A program made the translations under genes and the position numbers. DNA of 13,185 nt from Euperipatoides rowelli (Eukaryota > Onychophora > Udeonychophora > Euonychophora > Peripatopsidae), in assembly GCA_003024985.2 (NCBI GenBank), contig PXIH01S0012233.1, one strand, 5' to 3'. The notes beneath the pieces were generated by a model. The model ran no database searches, was not told the origin of the DNA, and saw only the letters and a program-made list of their open reading frames with translations. This document shows positions 1 to 8,209 of this stretch, one piece after another (position 1 is the first letter of the stretch; each line of letters starts with the position of its first letter).

Positions 1-167
1 ACATAAAATTTTATCTTAAACCCTTTCTTTATCTTTTCTCCAAACACAAAATAAACAAGAGTAGTGCAAAAAAGCCGATTCATTCCAAACCAATCAGATT
101 GCAGCATTCAGGTCACATGACCAATATTGTTTGTATAGGGCTCATTTATAAGCATAATTTTTACTTA

Positions 168-330
168 ATTTGCATATATGTGTAGCAAATATGATATCAT
201 ATTCAGGCATGTTCGGACATTTTTGTGAGGGGTGTGGCTCATTAGCATATCATTTGCATATAATTAGCATATTTTAGCTCATTTGCATATGTGTGTAGCT
301 AATTATGACATCATGTTTGGCAATATTCAG
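168..330. repeat. Two diverged copies of an octamer-containing AT-rich repeat
   Basis: The stretch beginning ATTTGCATATATGTGTAG at 168-214 recurs in diverged form at 281-330, and a third ATTTGCAT lies at about 252. Both copies continue into a 'TATGAtATCAT...' block. No reading frame is present. The ATTTGCAT octamers match the POU-factor consensus, but here they are more simply explained as part of the repeated unit. I see nothing else in 1-620 apart from generic AT-rich sequence and one G/C-rich patch. Confidence 0.5.
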
Positions 331-619
331 AATTTTCGGTAATATCCAGTAATTTCCATCGATTTTCAAAGTTTTCCGATGATTCTCGAAGTTTTGGGTT
401 TGGGGGTACCCCCCTATTAGAATATATTGCTTATTGTGATGTTATTTCTACAAACTTCAGAAATCGTCATACCCATATACCCAGAATGCATTGCAGGTGT
501 TACTGGTGTATTTTGGGAAATCTTTTGGAAAATCCAAGATGGCGGCAAATTTTTTTTTATTTTTCAATGGGGATGTGTTCAGGAATGAATTCTGGGTAAG
601 GTGTGATATCACAGAACTG

Positions 620-1125
620 CGCAGAATGATGTGCCATTGACTTGGAGCATTTTTTGATTAAATATTTTCCGATATTTGGTCATGTGCTCCGCCCACCCCC
701 AAACACTTATGACCTCAAGCTTTGGTATTTATGTAATAGTATTGTATGAGATCGCACTCACCGAGTTTCATTCATCTGTGATGTCATTAAGGTGCACAGA
801 ATGATGCCCTAAATACTTGTAATATTGAATATTTTCCAATTTTTGGTCATGTGCCCCACCTGCCCACCCCCGAACTTAAACTTCGGGATTTATGTAGTAG
901 TATTGTATGACACCACACTGAGTTTCATCTATCTGTGATGTCATTAAGATTCACAAAACAATGCCCTAAATACTTGTTTCCGAACATTTTTTTTTTACTG
1001 GGGGTGCTCCACCCCGAGGACTTATGACCTCGAACTTCGGAAATATTAGAGTATATGTATATGACATCACACTGATAAATTTTCAGCTTGATACATCATC
1101 ATTAACATGTGATGAATGATGCCCA
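620..1125. repeat. Imperfect tandem array, about 156-176 bp units, three copies plus a partial fourth
   Basis: Units begin near 620, 795, 951 and 1109. Each starts with an 'AGAATGATG(T)GCC'-like block, followed by 'TATTTTCC', 'TTTGGTCATGTGC', a C-rich 'CCCACCCCC' patch, 'GACCTCAAGCTTTGG', then 'GTATTGTATGA' and 'GAGTTTCATC..TCTGTGATGTCATTAA'. The third unit is more diverged. No copy encodes a long reading frame, so this is satellite-like or the untranslated part of a dispersed element. Spacing of about 176, 156 and 158 bp is read by eye. Confidence 0.7.
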
Positions 1126-1158
1126 AACATTGTATCTTTGCTATAGCTTAGTATACAT

Positions 1159-2017
1159 TATATACTGTATACTTAATGTGACCATCCCGTTTTGAATGGG
1201 ACAGTCCTGTTTTGAACGGGACAGTCCCGTTTTGAACGGGACAGTCCCGTTTTCAACGGGACAGTCCCATTTTCAATGGGACAGTACTGTTTTCAGGTAT
1301 CCTTTCCCGTTTCCCCAAGTATAGCTTTGGGATTCCGAAATGTCCCGTTTTCAGAAAGAGAGCAAACATTTAAAAAAAAAAGGCATGGTTAAATTCAATA
1401 TAATTTATTNAAATTNATTATATTTGACATATTTTATTATATGTGTATTGACAATTTGATTATTTATTTGTTTTGGCTTTAAATGAATAAAGTTTATTGT
1501 TTAAAAAAAAAATCCGACAATAGTACCTAGACAGAAATACCTAGAAACAGTATCCAATAAATGACAATTATCGCGTTTTTAACAGCTGCACATCTGTTTC
1601 AATGATATCGCCAAATGGCCGAAAATGTTCAAAATTATCAAAATCAATCAAAAAAAAAAAGGGTTGTTTCAACCTCTAGATTATCCTACACTTCCAAGCT
1701 GATGTCTTAAATACGTAGTAGGAGTTACGGTTCAGGATAAGAATAAGGTTAGGACTGTAAATAATAACATAAAGCTGCTATCCATTTACTAAATGTCACT
1801 TATTGGATCCAGGTTCTAGGCTCTTGTGGCGATGACGCAGGGGCAATACATCACACATTTCATTTTAGCAATGCCGATTAAAAATCTAGATTCTTTGACT
1901 TTTTTTTCTTACATCCAAAAAAAAAAAAAGCTTATCAAAATATAGGCTACAATCAAAATCAGTAGATGTCCCGCTTTGAGAAAAAAAAAAATGGTCACGT
2001 AATTTATAGTGTATATA
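1159..2017. mobile_element. Non-autonomous DNA transposon with imperfect terminal inverted repeats
   Basis: GTGACCAT at 1178-1185 is matched by its exact reverse complement ATGGTCAC at 1991-1998. Outward from these the flanks also pair imperfectly (about 21 of 27 positions), which places the ends near 1159 and 2017. The interior has no transposase. It carries the 20-bp palindromic array, an AT-rich middle, several poly-A or poly-T runs, and TGTCCCGCTTTGAG near the right end that echoes the array units. The GTGACCAT...CCCGTTTT composition recalls non-autonomous DNA elements (hAT-like or other) seen in many animals. No convincing target-site duplication is visible, so the family is open. Confidence 0.6.
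1186..1295. repeat. Five 20-bp palindromic units (CCCGTT-TTG-AACGGG-ACAGT) plus a partial sixth
   Basis: Five head-to-tail 20-bp units start at 1186, 1206, 1226, 1246 and 1266, and a half unit follows at 1286. Each unit contains 6-bp arms CCCGTT/AACGGG around a 3-base loop, followed by the spacer ACAGT. In the fifth unit both arms differ from consensus yet still pair (CCCATT/AATGGG). The array lies just inside the left end of the transposon, where transposase-binding subterminal repeats are common. That role is inference. Confidence 0.85.
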
Positions 2018-2135
2018 TTAAAAATATCCCATCATCAAAGACATGAGCTCTGATCACTTCCAATCACATGACTCCTTGCATAAATGATCAAAATGTGAAT
2101 TCACCTAGCAATAATCATTACGTTTGAATGAAAGG

Positions 2136-2279
2136 CTAGTGGGCTTTTAACCTCAACCACTCACCCGGACCTCACCCCAGNATAGGGCCCAAGGCTTGAA
2201 CATGCTTCAAGCCCCAGGGTGACTACCTATCTTGCTCGCTCACACAGAACAGCAGTCTTTTAGTTAAAAGCCCAGACTA
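2136..2279. repeat. Foldback (inverted-repeat) element of about 144 bp with central hairpin
   Basis: CTAGTGGGCTTTTAAC at about 2136-2151 pairs with GTTAAAAGCCCAGACTA at about 2263-2279; the ten-base core GGGCTTTTAA/TTAAAAGCCC is exact. The interior holds a second perfect hairpin, GGCTTGAA (2193-2200) and TTCAAGCC (2206-2213) around CATGC, within a G/C-rich patch unlike the AT-rich flanks. It looks like a small MITE. An N at 2181 lies inside. No target duplication is clear. Confidence 0.55.
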
Positions 2280-2633
2280 ATCCTAAACAATCTAACGGGA
2301 ATATGATCATATGCATGTCGACAAATTCATCAATATAATAATAACAAAAATCTTGTATTTATCAAGGTTATATCATAGTAGGCCTAATACTACACTTGTC
2401 AAAAGCTAACTTAAGATATTATATCCTAATTATTAACTGTCCAGAATGATTCAAGTTATCCAACACACTATTAAAATGAAATTTACTATAATTCAATTTG
2501 AACTTCAGTTTACTTACTGTTCACACTTTCTTTTATGGCTGACACGTGCAAATTGTTGATATGCAGTATATTAATTTTTAATTATCTAAAATGCTTCAAA
2601 CTTAATAAAATACTATTAATTATATCATAAACT
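2280..2633. other. AT-rich interval with no recognised feature
   Basis: Both strands were read; stops are dense, and no homology, RNA gene or clear repeat was recognised. GTAGGCCTA-type words occur (for example near 2379), as in many fish and invertebrate genomes, but they identify nothing. Confidence 0.5.
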
Positions 2634-3110
2634 TGTTGCAACACATTAATACATAATAATAATAATAATAACTATTAAATAACCACTCATATAATTCAGA
2701 TGGTTCAGATTATGATACTTTAATTAGCTCTCAAACAATTTCCCATGTTATACATCCTCATGGCAGGCCTAACAATATTATAGGATGCAGAAGGAAAGAC
2801 TAATGGATAAGTTAATAAGAAGTTTGCCTGTGGCTCATCCTATAATCAAAGATAACAATAATTTGATTACACAATAACACTCTAAACCTCAAGTTCAGAG
2901 TTGTTTACACTCTTGTGTCAAATGTTTAACAATAGTTAACTACATGAATATAATCTTATTCTAAAAAATTGAATAATAAATACATATTATAATTCTGATA
3001 TAAGTTATTAATTAAGATTTATGATCACTATTTCATATTTAGTTGATATGCTAAGACAATTGTAATATACAGTAATTACATGCTCTGTTTTATTACCCTC
3101 AATAACAACA
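2634..3110 (-). mobile_element. Candidate 3' LTR of an LTR retrotransposon
   Basis: Read on the minus strand the block starts TGTTGTTATTGAGGG immediately after a purine-rich tract and ends ...TTGCAACA, giving the TGTTG...CAACA ends typical of long terminal repeats (477 bp). A short (ATA)n run lies near 2653-2671. The outer boundary at 2634 was chosen only because CAACA occurs there, so the LTR could be longer. The second LTR, primer-binding site and most of the internal region are missing, so no LTR-LTR comparison is possible within the window. Confidence 0.5.
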
Positions 3111-3119
3111 CTCCCCCTT
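3111..3119 (-). other. Polypurine tract next to the LTR
   Basis: The minus strand reads AAGGGGGAG directly before the TGTTG start of the putative LTR. This is the expected position and composition of the plus-strand primer tract of an LTR retrotransposon, and it lies shortly after the stop codon of the polyprotein tail. Confidence 0.6.
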
Positions 3120-3140
3120 AGGACTGACAGCATAATATAT

Positions 3141-3272
3141 TTATGAGTAATTAATAGCACTTAGGGTAAGTTTCTCCACTGGGATTCCTTTGTTTTGTCT
3201 AGGAAAACTTCTCAGGGGAGGCTTTACTAGTTCCTTTTCACATTCCAGTTTTTCCTGGTCGGTTGGTTCCAT
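3141..3272 (-). pseudogene. C-terminal tail of an LTR-retrotransposon polyprotein
   Basis: A 43-codon open frame runs from ATG at 3272 to a TAA at 3141-3143. It contains a charged, proline-bearing stretch ending in RQNKGIPVEKL. Retrotransposon Pol proteins of the Ty3/gypsy and copia groups often finish with a basic '(R)RS.R.(N)KG.PP..' tail just before the polypurine tract, and the geometry here (stop, about 20 bases, AAGGGGGAG, then TGTTG) fits. The upstream part of pol is absent: the frame runs straight into the minisatellite. The ATG is probably an internal methionine rather than a start. Assignment rests on the short tail plus context; gypsy versus copia cannot be decided. Confidence 0.5.
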
Positions 3273-3277
3273 TGGCA

Positions 3278-3860
3278 ACTTGTATATTTTTAAAGCTTTC
3301 AATAATGTTACCATTTAAGGCTCTTGCATGTATAACTTGTATATTTTTAAGGCTTTAAATAATGTTTGTATTTAAGGCTCTTGCGCGTATGGCTTGCATA
3401 TTTTTAAGGCTTTTAATAACGTTTGTATTTAAGGCTCTTGCATATATGACATCATTTTTTTAATGTTTTCAACAATGTTACCATTTAAGGACCTTGCATG
3501 TATGACTTACATATTTTAAAAGTTTTCAATAACATTACCATTTAAGGCTTCTTACGTGTAGCCTATGACTTGCATATTTTAAAGGTTTTCAATAACATTT
3601 AAGGCTTCTTACATAATATGACTTGCATATTTTAAAGGCTTTCAATAACATTTTATATTTAAGTTTAAGGTTGTGGCATGTATAACTTGTATATTTAAGG
3701 CTGTAGCATGTATGACTTGGTATGTTTAAGGCCTCCAATAACATTTTACATTTAATTTTAAGGTTATAGCATGTATAACTTGTATTTTTAAGCCTTTTGT
3801 GATTATAACTTGTATTTTTTTAAGTCTTTTGTGATTATAACTTCTATTTTTAATAATTTT
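3278..3860. repeat. Minisatellite array, about 57-bp unit with 30-bp short forms
   Basis: ACTTGTATATTTTTAAGGC-like unit starts lie at about 3278, 3335, 3392, 3449, 3505, 3568, 3621, 3685, 3715, 3778, 3808 and 3840. The period is 57 bp for the first copies, drifts between 53 and 64 bp, and then alternates with short copies of about 30 bp toward the right. Unit landmarks are TTTAAGGCTTTCAATAA, then TTTAAGGCTCTTGCATGTAT. The array separates the retrotransposon tail from the Polinton-like region and encodes nothing. Confidence 0.9.
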
Positions 3861-3923
3861 TTATAATTAGTTTTATTATATCTCTTATATTCATGATTTT
3901 TTCCACTCTTCTATTTATTTTAG

Positions 3924-4053
3924 ATTTCACTCTGCTTTCTCAAGCCCTGAGAGTTCCCAACCGACCTCTTCTGTACACAACCATCTACTTCACTACCATT
4001 ACTACAAAGTGAGCAATAAGATGAACATGGAACAATCTGACCAACCAAGGAAG
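3924..4053 (+). other. Possible exon bounded by splice-like signals, upstream of the polymerase
   Basis: A pyrimidine-rich run ending TCTATTTATTTTAG (to 3923) looks like a 3' splice site, and AAG|GTAAGA at 4051-4059 looks like a strong 5' splice site. Between them one frame is open through a serine/proline/histidine-rich stretch to MNMEQSDQPRK at 4021-4053. This could be a leader exon for the polymerase transcript or host-derived sequence. Only signal shape supports it; no homology was recognised. Confidence 0.25.
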
Positions 4054-4096
4054 GTAAGATCACTTAATCTTAAAACATTATTAGCTAGATATTAGT

Positions 4097-4686
4097 ATGA
4101 TGAATCCTGTACCACCACATCCCCGTGGTTTTGAACTTATAGACTCTCTACTACCTCACTCCCTGATTTTGCCTATATACTACCCCTACCCCAAGACCAA
4201 GGGGTGTTTTGTCACAAGTTGCATTTCCTAGGCCTTATAACTCAAGGAACCTCTAATTTTGAGGATATACCTCCTATTTTACTAGCCACTCTACCTCCTG
4301 GTTATTTACCTCCCACATGTTATAGCCTTATGAAAACATCATTACATCCTCATCAAAATTTGAAACGTCCACTAGGAGGCACATCACTTGACCCCCAATG
4401 AAAAAACCTTTAGTTGTCTATCCCTTATCTGCTGAATCGGTGATGTCGGTTGATTCATTGAAGCACCTAGTACCTATACAGCAGATAGGGAGTGGAAGGC
4501 TAGAAGTTTCTTTATCTCACCAGGTCCTTCCAGCCCCTATTCCCCCAATCATAGTTGTGTGCCTTCTCCTCCCCAAGACAATATTCTTAATAGTGATGAT
4601 GATGAGGATGATGGTTCAGAGTATTTGGAAAAGGATAATAATATAGTCAAATATTTAGAAGCTCTAAAAAATAATCAAGAGATGAT
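4097..4686 (+). pseudogene. Proline-rich and acidic leader, probable decayed N-terminus of the polymerase ORF
   Basis: Short open pieces in different frames are unusually rich in proline (around 4100-4390, e.g. EDIPPILLATLPPGYLPP) and then serine, aspartate and glutamate (about 4520-4680, including NSDDDEDDGSEYLEKD). Such composition would suit a disordered N-terminal extension. Polinton polymerase genes often carry long, poorly conserved N-terminal regions, and the acidic part sits directly before the first recognisable polymerase block at 4687. At least two frame changes would separate the pieces. Continuity with the polymerase is inferred from position and strand only. Confidence 0.35.
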
Positions 4687-5557
4687 ATGGGTAATAATAC
4701 CATAAATGACTCAAACGATTCAGATGATGATGATATTGAATCTCATCAAGTTGAGACGGCATTAGTATGCCGTTTTCAAACTTGGAGATTTACCCCTCTG
4801 GATACAACTAAAGGTATCCCCATTTCCTTAAGAAAAGCTAAACGTCACCTGGAGAGTTGTATTAATCATGCATTAAATCAGCATGATGCTCTCAAGGTGA
4901 ATTTACATTTAGAGTGTATTTTCAAGAGAGGTGAGGATAGTCGTACCATTTTGTTTAAAACTAAAAATATTTTAGTAACTTAAGGAATGTCTATAAATGA
5001 GGTATTAGACTCTTTATTCACATGTATTTTAAGTGAGATAGATGATTTAACTCATAAAGGTTCTGGATGGGTTCTATCAGCTATCTCATTTATAGAGCTT
5101 TGTCTCAATAGATGTGATGTATTAAGAGGTGGCTCTTACATTGATCTTCCCCAGTATATTAAAAATAAAAAAGGCCTGCATCAATGCAAGGATCTAAGGG
5201 ATGAGGAATGTTTTAAATGGAGTATTTTAGCACACCTCCACCCTGCAAATGATCATGCTGATCATCTTTTGAAATATAAAAATTTTACCGAATTAGAATT
5301 TGGAAAACTTAAATTTCCAAAGGCGGTAACTAACATCCCAAAATTTGAAAGTATGAATAAGATTTCATTTAACGTCATTGGAGTTAATGATGACAAAAAA
5401 TTTTATCTTGTGTATATGAATACAGATATCATCTACCCTATGTCTGTGGATTTACTATTCATTAAAGATGAAGAAAAATACCCATTATGTCCTTATTAAA
5501 TATTTAAGCAGGCTCTTGAAATCCCAAGTTACTAAGAGAAATAATCATACTTTTTTC

Positions 5558-5620
5558 TGTTATAATTGTTTGGGGCATTATGGGAGACAGGATTTATTAG
5601 ATAAACATCAATTGTATTGT
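5558..5620 (+). other. CCHC zinc-finger segment in the polymerase
   Basis: Two cysteines in C-x2-C (CYNC), followed by a histidine and a final cysteine (KHQLYC), make a CCHC-type finger just ahead of the exonuclease domain. A finger at this point is common in large animal Polinton polymerases. All four ligands are present here although the rest of the protein is broken. Confidence 0.7.
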
Positions 5621-5986
5621 TTATCTCATAAAACTGCCCGCGTAATGCTCCCAAATAATGACCACAATGTTTTGAAATTTAAAGAGCATGATAAATGTCA
5701 TGATGTCTCTTTTGTAATCTACAAGCATTTTGAGTGCCTGCTTGAAAAATACACAGATCCTAAGATTTTACACAAGCATATCCCTTCATATTATACATAT
5801 TACATTAAAAATTCATTCAATGATAAAGAAACTTATAAAGAGGAGCTTGTTGAGTTCAGGGGTGATAATGCACATGAGCATTTCATTAATAAAATCTATA
5901 CAGATGCAAAGCATATATACTCTGAATATATAAAAGAAATTAAACCAATGAAACCAACCATTGCAGAGCAAGCTAAGCATGATGCC

Positions 5987-6115
5987 GGAACTATATACAC
6001 TCTATGTGAAAATGAACTCACTGAAAAAAATTATAAAGTAAGAGATCATTGTCATATATTAGGACGGTATTGGACGCCCTCTGCAATGAGTGTAATTTAA
6101 GATTTAAACAGCCAA
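5987..6115 (+). other. HNH / recombination endonuclease VII-like insert in the polymerase
   Basis: VRDHCHILGRY at 6038-6070 is the signature block of endonuclease VII-type HNH domains, followed after a frame change by LCNECNL near 6084. Such a zinc-binding HNH segment is often embedded in Polinton-type polymerases. The distal C-x2-C pair is present. In the proximal pair only one cysteine remains (YTLC), so zinc binding would be impaired. The frame change near 6075 splits the domain. Confidence 0.75.
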
Positions 6116-6872
6116 AATTTATCACTGTCATTATGATGCCCATATTTTTATTAAGGCTTTATCATTGCTTAAATATCCTGGAGATATTTCAGTACTCCCT
6201 CAAACCAAGGAGACTTATATTTCTATAAAGAAGTGCTATGCGATGGTGGGAAAAAAGTCATATTACAATTTTTAGACAGTTACTGGTTACTATCTTCCAG
6301 CTTAGCTAGCTTAATTGAAAGGTTAGAACCAGAACAGTTTGAGATCACAATGAAAAATTTCTCTGACAAGGCTACACATAGCCTTATTTTAAGAAAAGGA
6401 GTATTTCCATACCAGTATTTGATCATATGGACCATATCTGGAACCTCAGTTACCACCTCAAGATAAATTTTATTCCAATTTATTTAATGCACACATTTTA
6501 GATACAGAGTATCAACATGCTTGCAATGTCTGGTCTAAATTTAATTTACAAACATTAGGAGAGTATAGTGATCTGTAACTAAACTATGATGTTTGGATTT
6601 TAGTTGACATTTTTGAGCAGTTTCAGACTACCTGCAAAAATCATTATGGTTTAGACCCTGCACACTTCTTTACCACTCCAGGATTGAATGGTGTGTGATG
6701 CTAAAATACAAATGTTAAATTAGAGCTATTGCAGGATTATGAAACGATCCTGTTCATTGAGCACAGGATATGTAGTGGCATATCCCAAGTATCTCACCGA
6801 CATGCAAAGGTGAACAACCCATACATGGCTGACTATAAATGTCACCAACCCATCAATTATCTCATCTATTTT

Positions 6873-7641
6873 GATGTCAATAACATGTATGGTTGGTCAA
6901 CGGAGCAGCCACTCCTGTGAATAATTTCATGTGGGTAAAAGATGAGGATACCCCATCTTTAAATTTTTTAAACCAACCTGATGATTATGCTACCAGATAC
7001 ATCTTAGAGGTGGATTTAGACTACCCTAATAGTCTATATGAACTCCACAAGTTCCCACTAGCCCCACTCAGTGAGCTAGTGGATAAAAAATAGGCATCAC
7101 CATATTTAGGTGAGAACTATAAGCCTTGCAGGGTTAATAAATTGCTCACTACATTATATCCTAAAAGGAAGTATGTGTTGCATTATAAAACCCTCAAGCT
7201 GTACTTAAAACTTGATCTTGTACTTATTAAAGTTCATAGAGCTTTGTTATTTTCCCAGGAACTGTGGTTGAGATCTTACATTAAACTCAATACCACTTGA
7301 AGACAGGAAGCCACTGATGATTTTGGTAGAGATCTGTACAAACTAATGAACAATTCTGTCTTTGGCAAGATGATGAAGTCTGTAAGACACCATCAGAATA
7401 TAGTCTTGTGTGAAACCTTGGAAAAATTGCGAAAACAAATCACAAAACCAAGTTTTAAACATAGTACAATTTTTGACGAGAATCTTGTTGCTGCACATCT
7501 GTATAGAGAGTGGATTCTTTTTGACAAATCTATCTATGTTGGAATGGCAAGTTCAAAGTCTAAGATTTCCATTACAATGTAAAAGTGCCGTAGTATGAAG
7601 GTAAACTAAAAGTCCTCTATCATGATACAGATTCATTCCAG
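6873..7641 (+). other. Polymerase palm motifs A, B and C
   Basis: Motif A reads FDVNNMYGW with its catalytic aspartate at 6873-6875. The motif B region reads KLMNNSVFGK at 7340-7369. Motif C reads HDTDSF with the two metal-binding aspartates at 7624-7626 and 7630-7632. All key acidic residues survive, but A, B and C sit in three different frames and two stop codons lie between A and B. Loss of frame therefore came before loss of the catalytic residues. Confidence 0.88.
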
Positions 7642-7807
7642 TATCAAATACATATGAATGATATGTATCATGATATGACAGAACCAACTTTTGCTAGACA
7701 CATTGATACTTATAATTATCCACTCAATAATCCTTATATCACCCAGGATAGCATTGGGGTTCATGAAAGATGAAAATAAAGGCAAAATTATGTCATATGT
7801 CTTACTT

Positions 7808-8081
7808 GGATACTACTATAGATTCCAATAGTTATAGTAAATTGTTTAATACAAACATCTTTAACATCTAAATCATTTGTATAGAGAAAATAAAAGTCAT
7901 TATTATTTTTATCAACAGTATACCAAGTGTATGGATATTAAATTTCAGCAACTCCAACTTTATAATCAGCCTGTGTTAAATCTAATGATTTAGAAAGTTT
8001 AATTTTGAAATTTTTAGGTTTATTTTCAGGATAATATTCCATTCAACTATTGGAAGGTAGGGTAATATAAAAATGAGTCAT
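7808..8081 (-). pseudogene. N-terminal fragment of conserved Polinton 'LPSN' structural-type protein
   Basis: Translation from ATG at 8081 starts MTHFYITLPSNS and continues to VGVAEI-stop-YPYTWYTVDK, about 90 codons with two stops (a TGA after LPSNS and a TAA in place of a residue before YPYTW). I recognise this N-terminal pattern (LPSN, later W/YKVGVAEI and YP.TWY) from proteins encoded next to the integrase and F54H12.2-like genes in animal Polintons. They are thought to be virion components; the exact role is not known to me. The ATG lies 7 nt beyond the integrase stop, a tight virus-like spacing. Homology ends at about 7810, against the broken polymerase running the other way, so the rest of the gene is deleted at this end. 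Confidence 0.6.
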
Positions 8082-8088
8082 AATTTTT

Positions 8089-8209
8089 TCAAGTCTTTCC
8101 AGGAACCCAAGAATTAAATGATGCAGGATACCCTTGCCACTTGATAAGATAATATTTTTCTCATCCTTTTTTTTCTTCTTTTAATACATTTTCTATATTG
8201 TAGTAATCA
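8089..8209 (-). other. Chromodomain at the integrase C-terminus
   Basis: YYNIENVLKEEKKDEKNIIL, then in another frame IKWQGYPASFNSWVPG, together give a chromodomain-like fold signature (aromatic positions Y, W and the closing NSW). One frame change splits it in the middle. Integrase chromodomains direct insertion to modified histones in chromoviruses and are typical of Polinton integrases. Confidence 0.8.

Larger units (their letters stand above)
4687..7831 (+). pseudogene. Protein-primed family-B DNA polymerase (Polinton type), broken and C-terminally truncated
   Basis: This encoded the element's replicative DNA polymerase. Blocks in order: N-terminal domain 4687-5499 (GSGWVL at about 5059), CCHC finger 5558-5620, exonuclease region from 5720, HNH/endonuclease VII-like segment 5987-6115, exonuclease II/III region 6129-6620, palm motif A (DVNNMYG, 6873), motif B region (KLMNNSVFGK, 7340) and motif C (HDTDS, 7621). 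In-frame stops lie at 4981 (TAA), 6576 (TAA), 7091 (TAG) and 7298 (TGA), with two more near 6700. Frame changes occur near 5475, 6075, 6125, 6255, 6430, 6900, 7590 and 7757. After motif C and a KDENKGKIMSY block the homology stops at about 7805, where the thumb should follow. The exonuclease I aspartate is replaced by histidine. Identification is by motif order, with high certainty. Confidence 0.92.

Noticed and set aside
168-292. Clustered ATTTGCAT octamers as a regulatory element
   Set aside because: They lie inside a repeated AT-rich unit and no gene is nearby.
3278-3860. Regularly spaced repeats suggesting a CRISPR array
   Set aside because: The whole unit repeats, with no unique spacers, and the setting is eukaryotic.
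4204-4401. A 65-codon plus-strand open frame
   Set aside because: No motif or homology as an independent gene; it is one piece of the proline-rich leader region and shares its composition.
5730-5933. A 67-codon plus-strand frame inside the polymerase
   Set aside because: It overlaps the recognisable polymerase frame and is only its shadow.
7410-7598. A second open frame over the polymerase motif B region
   Set aside because: It overlaps the frame with clear palm homology and has none itself.
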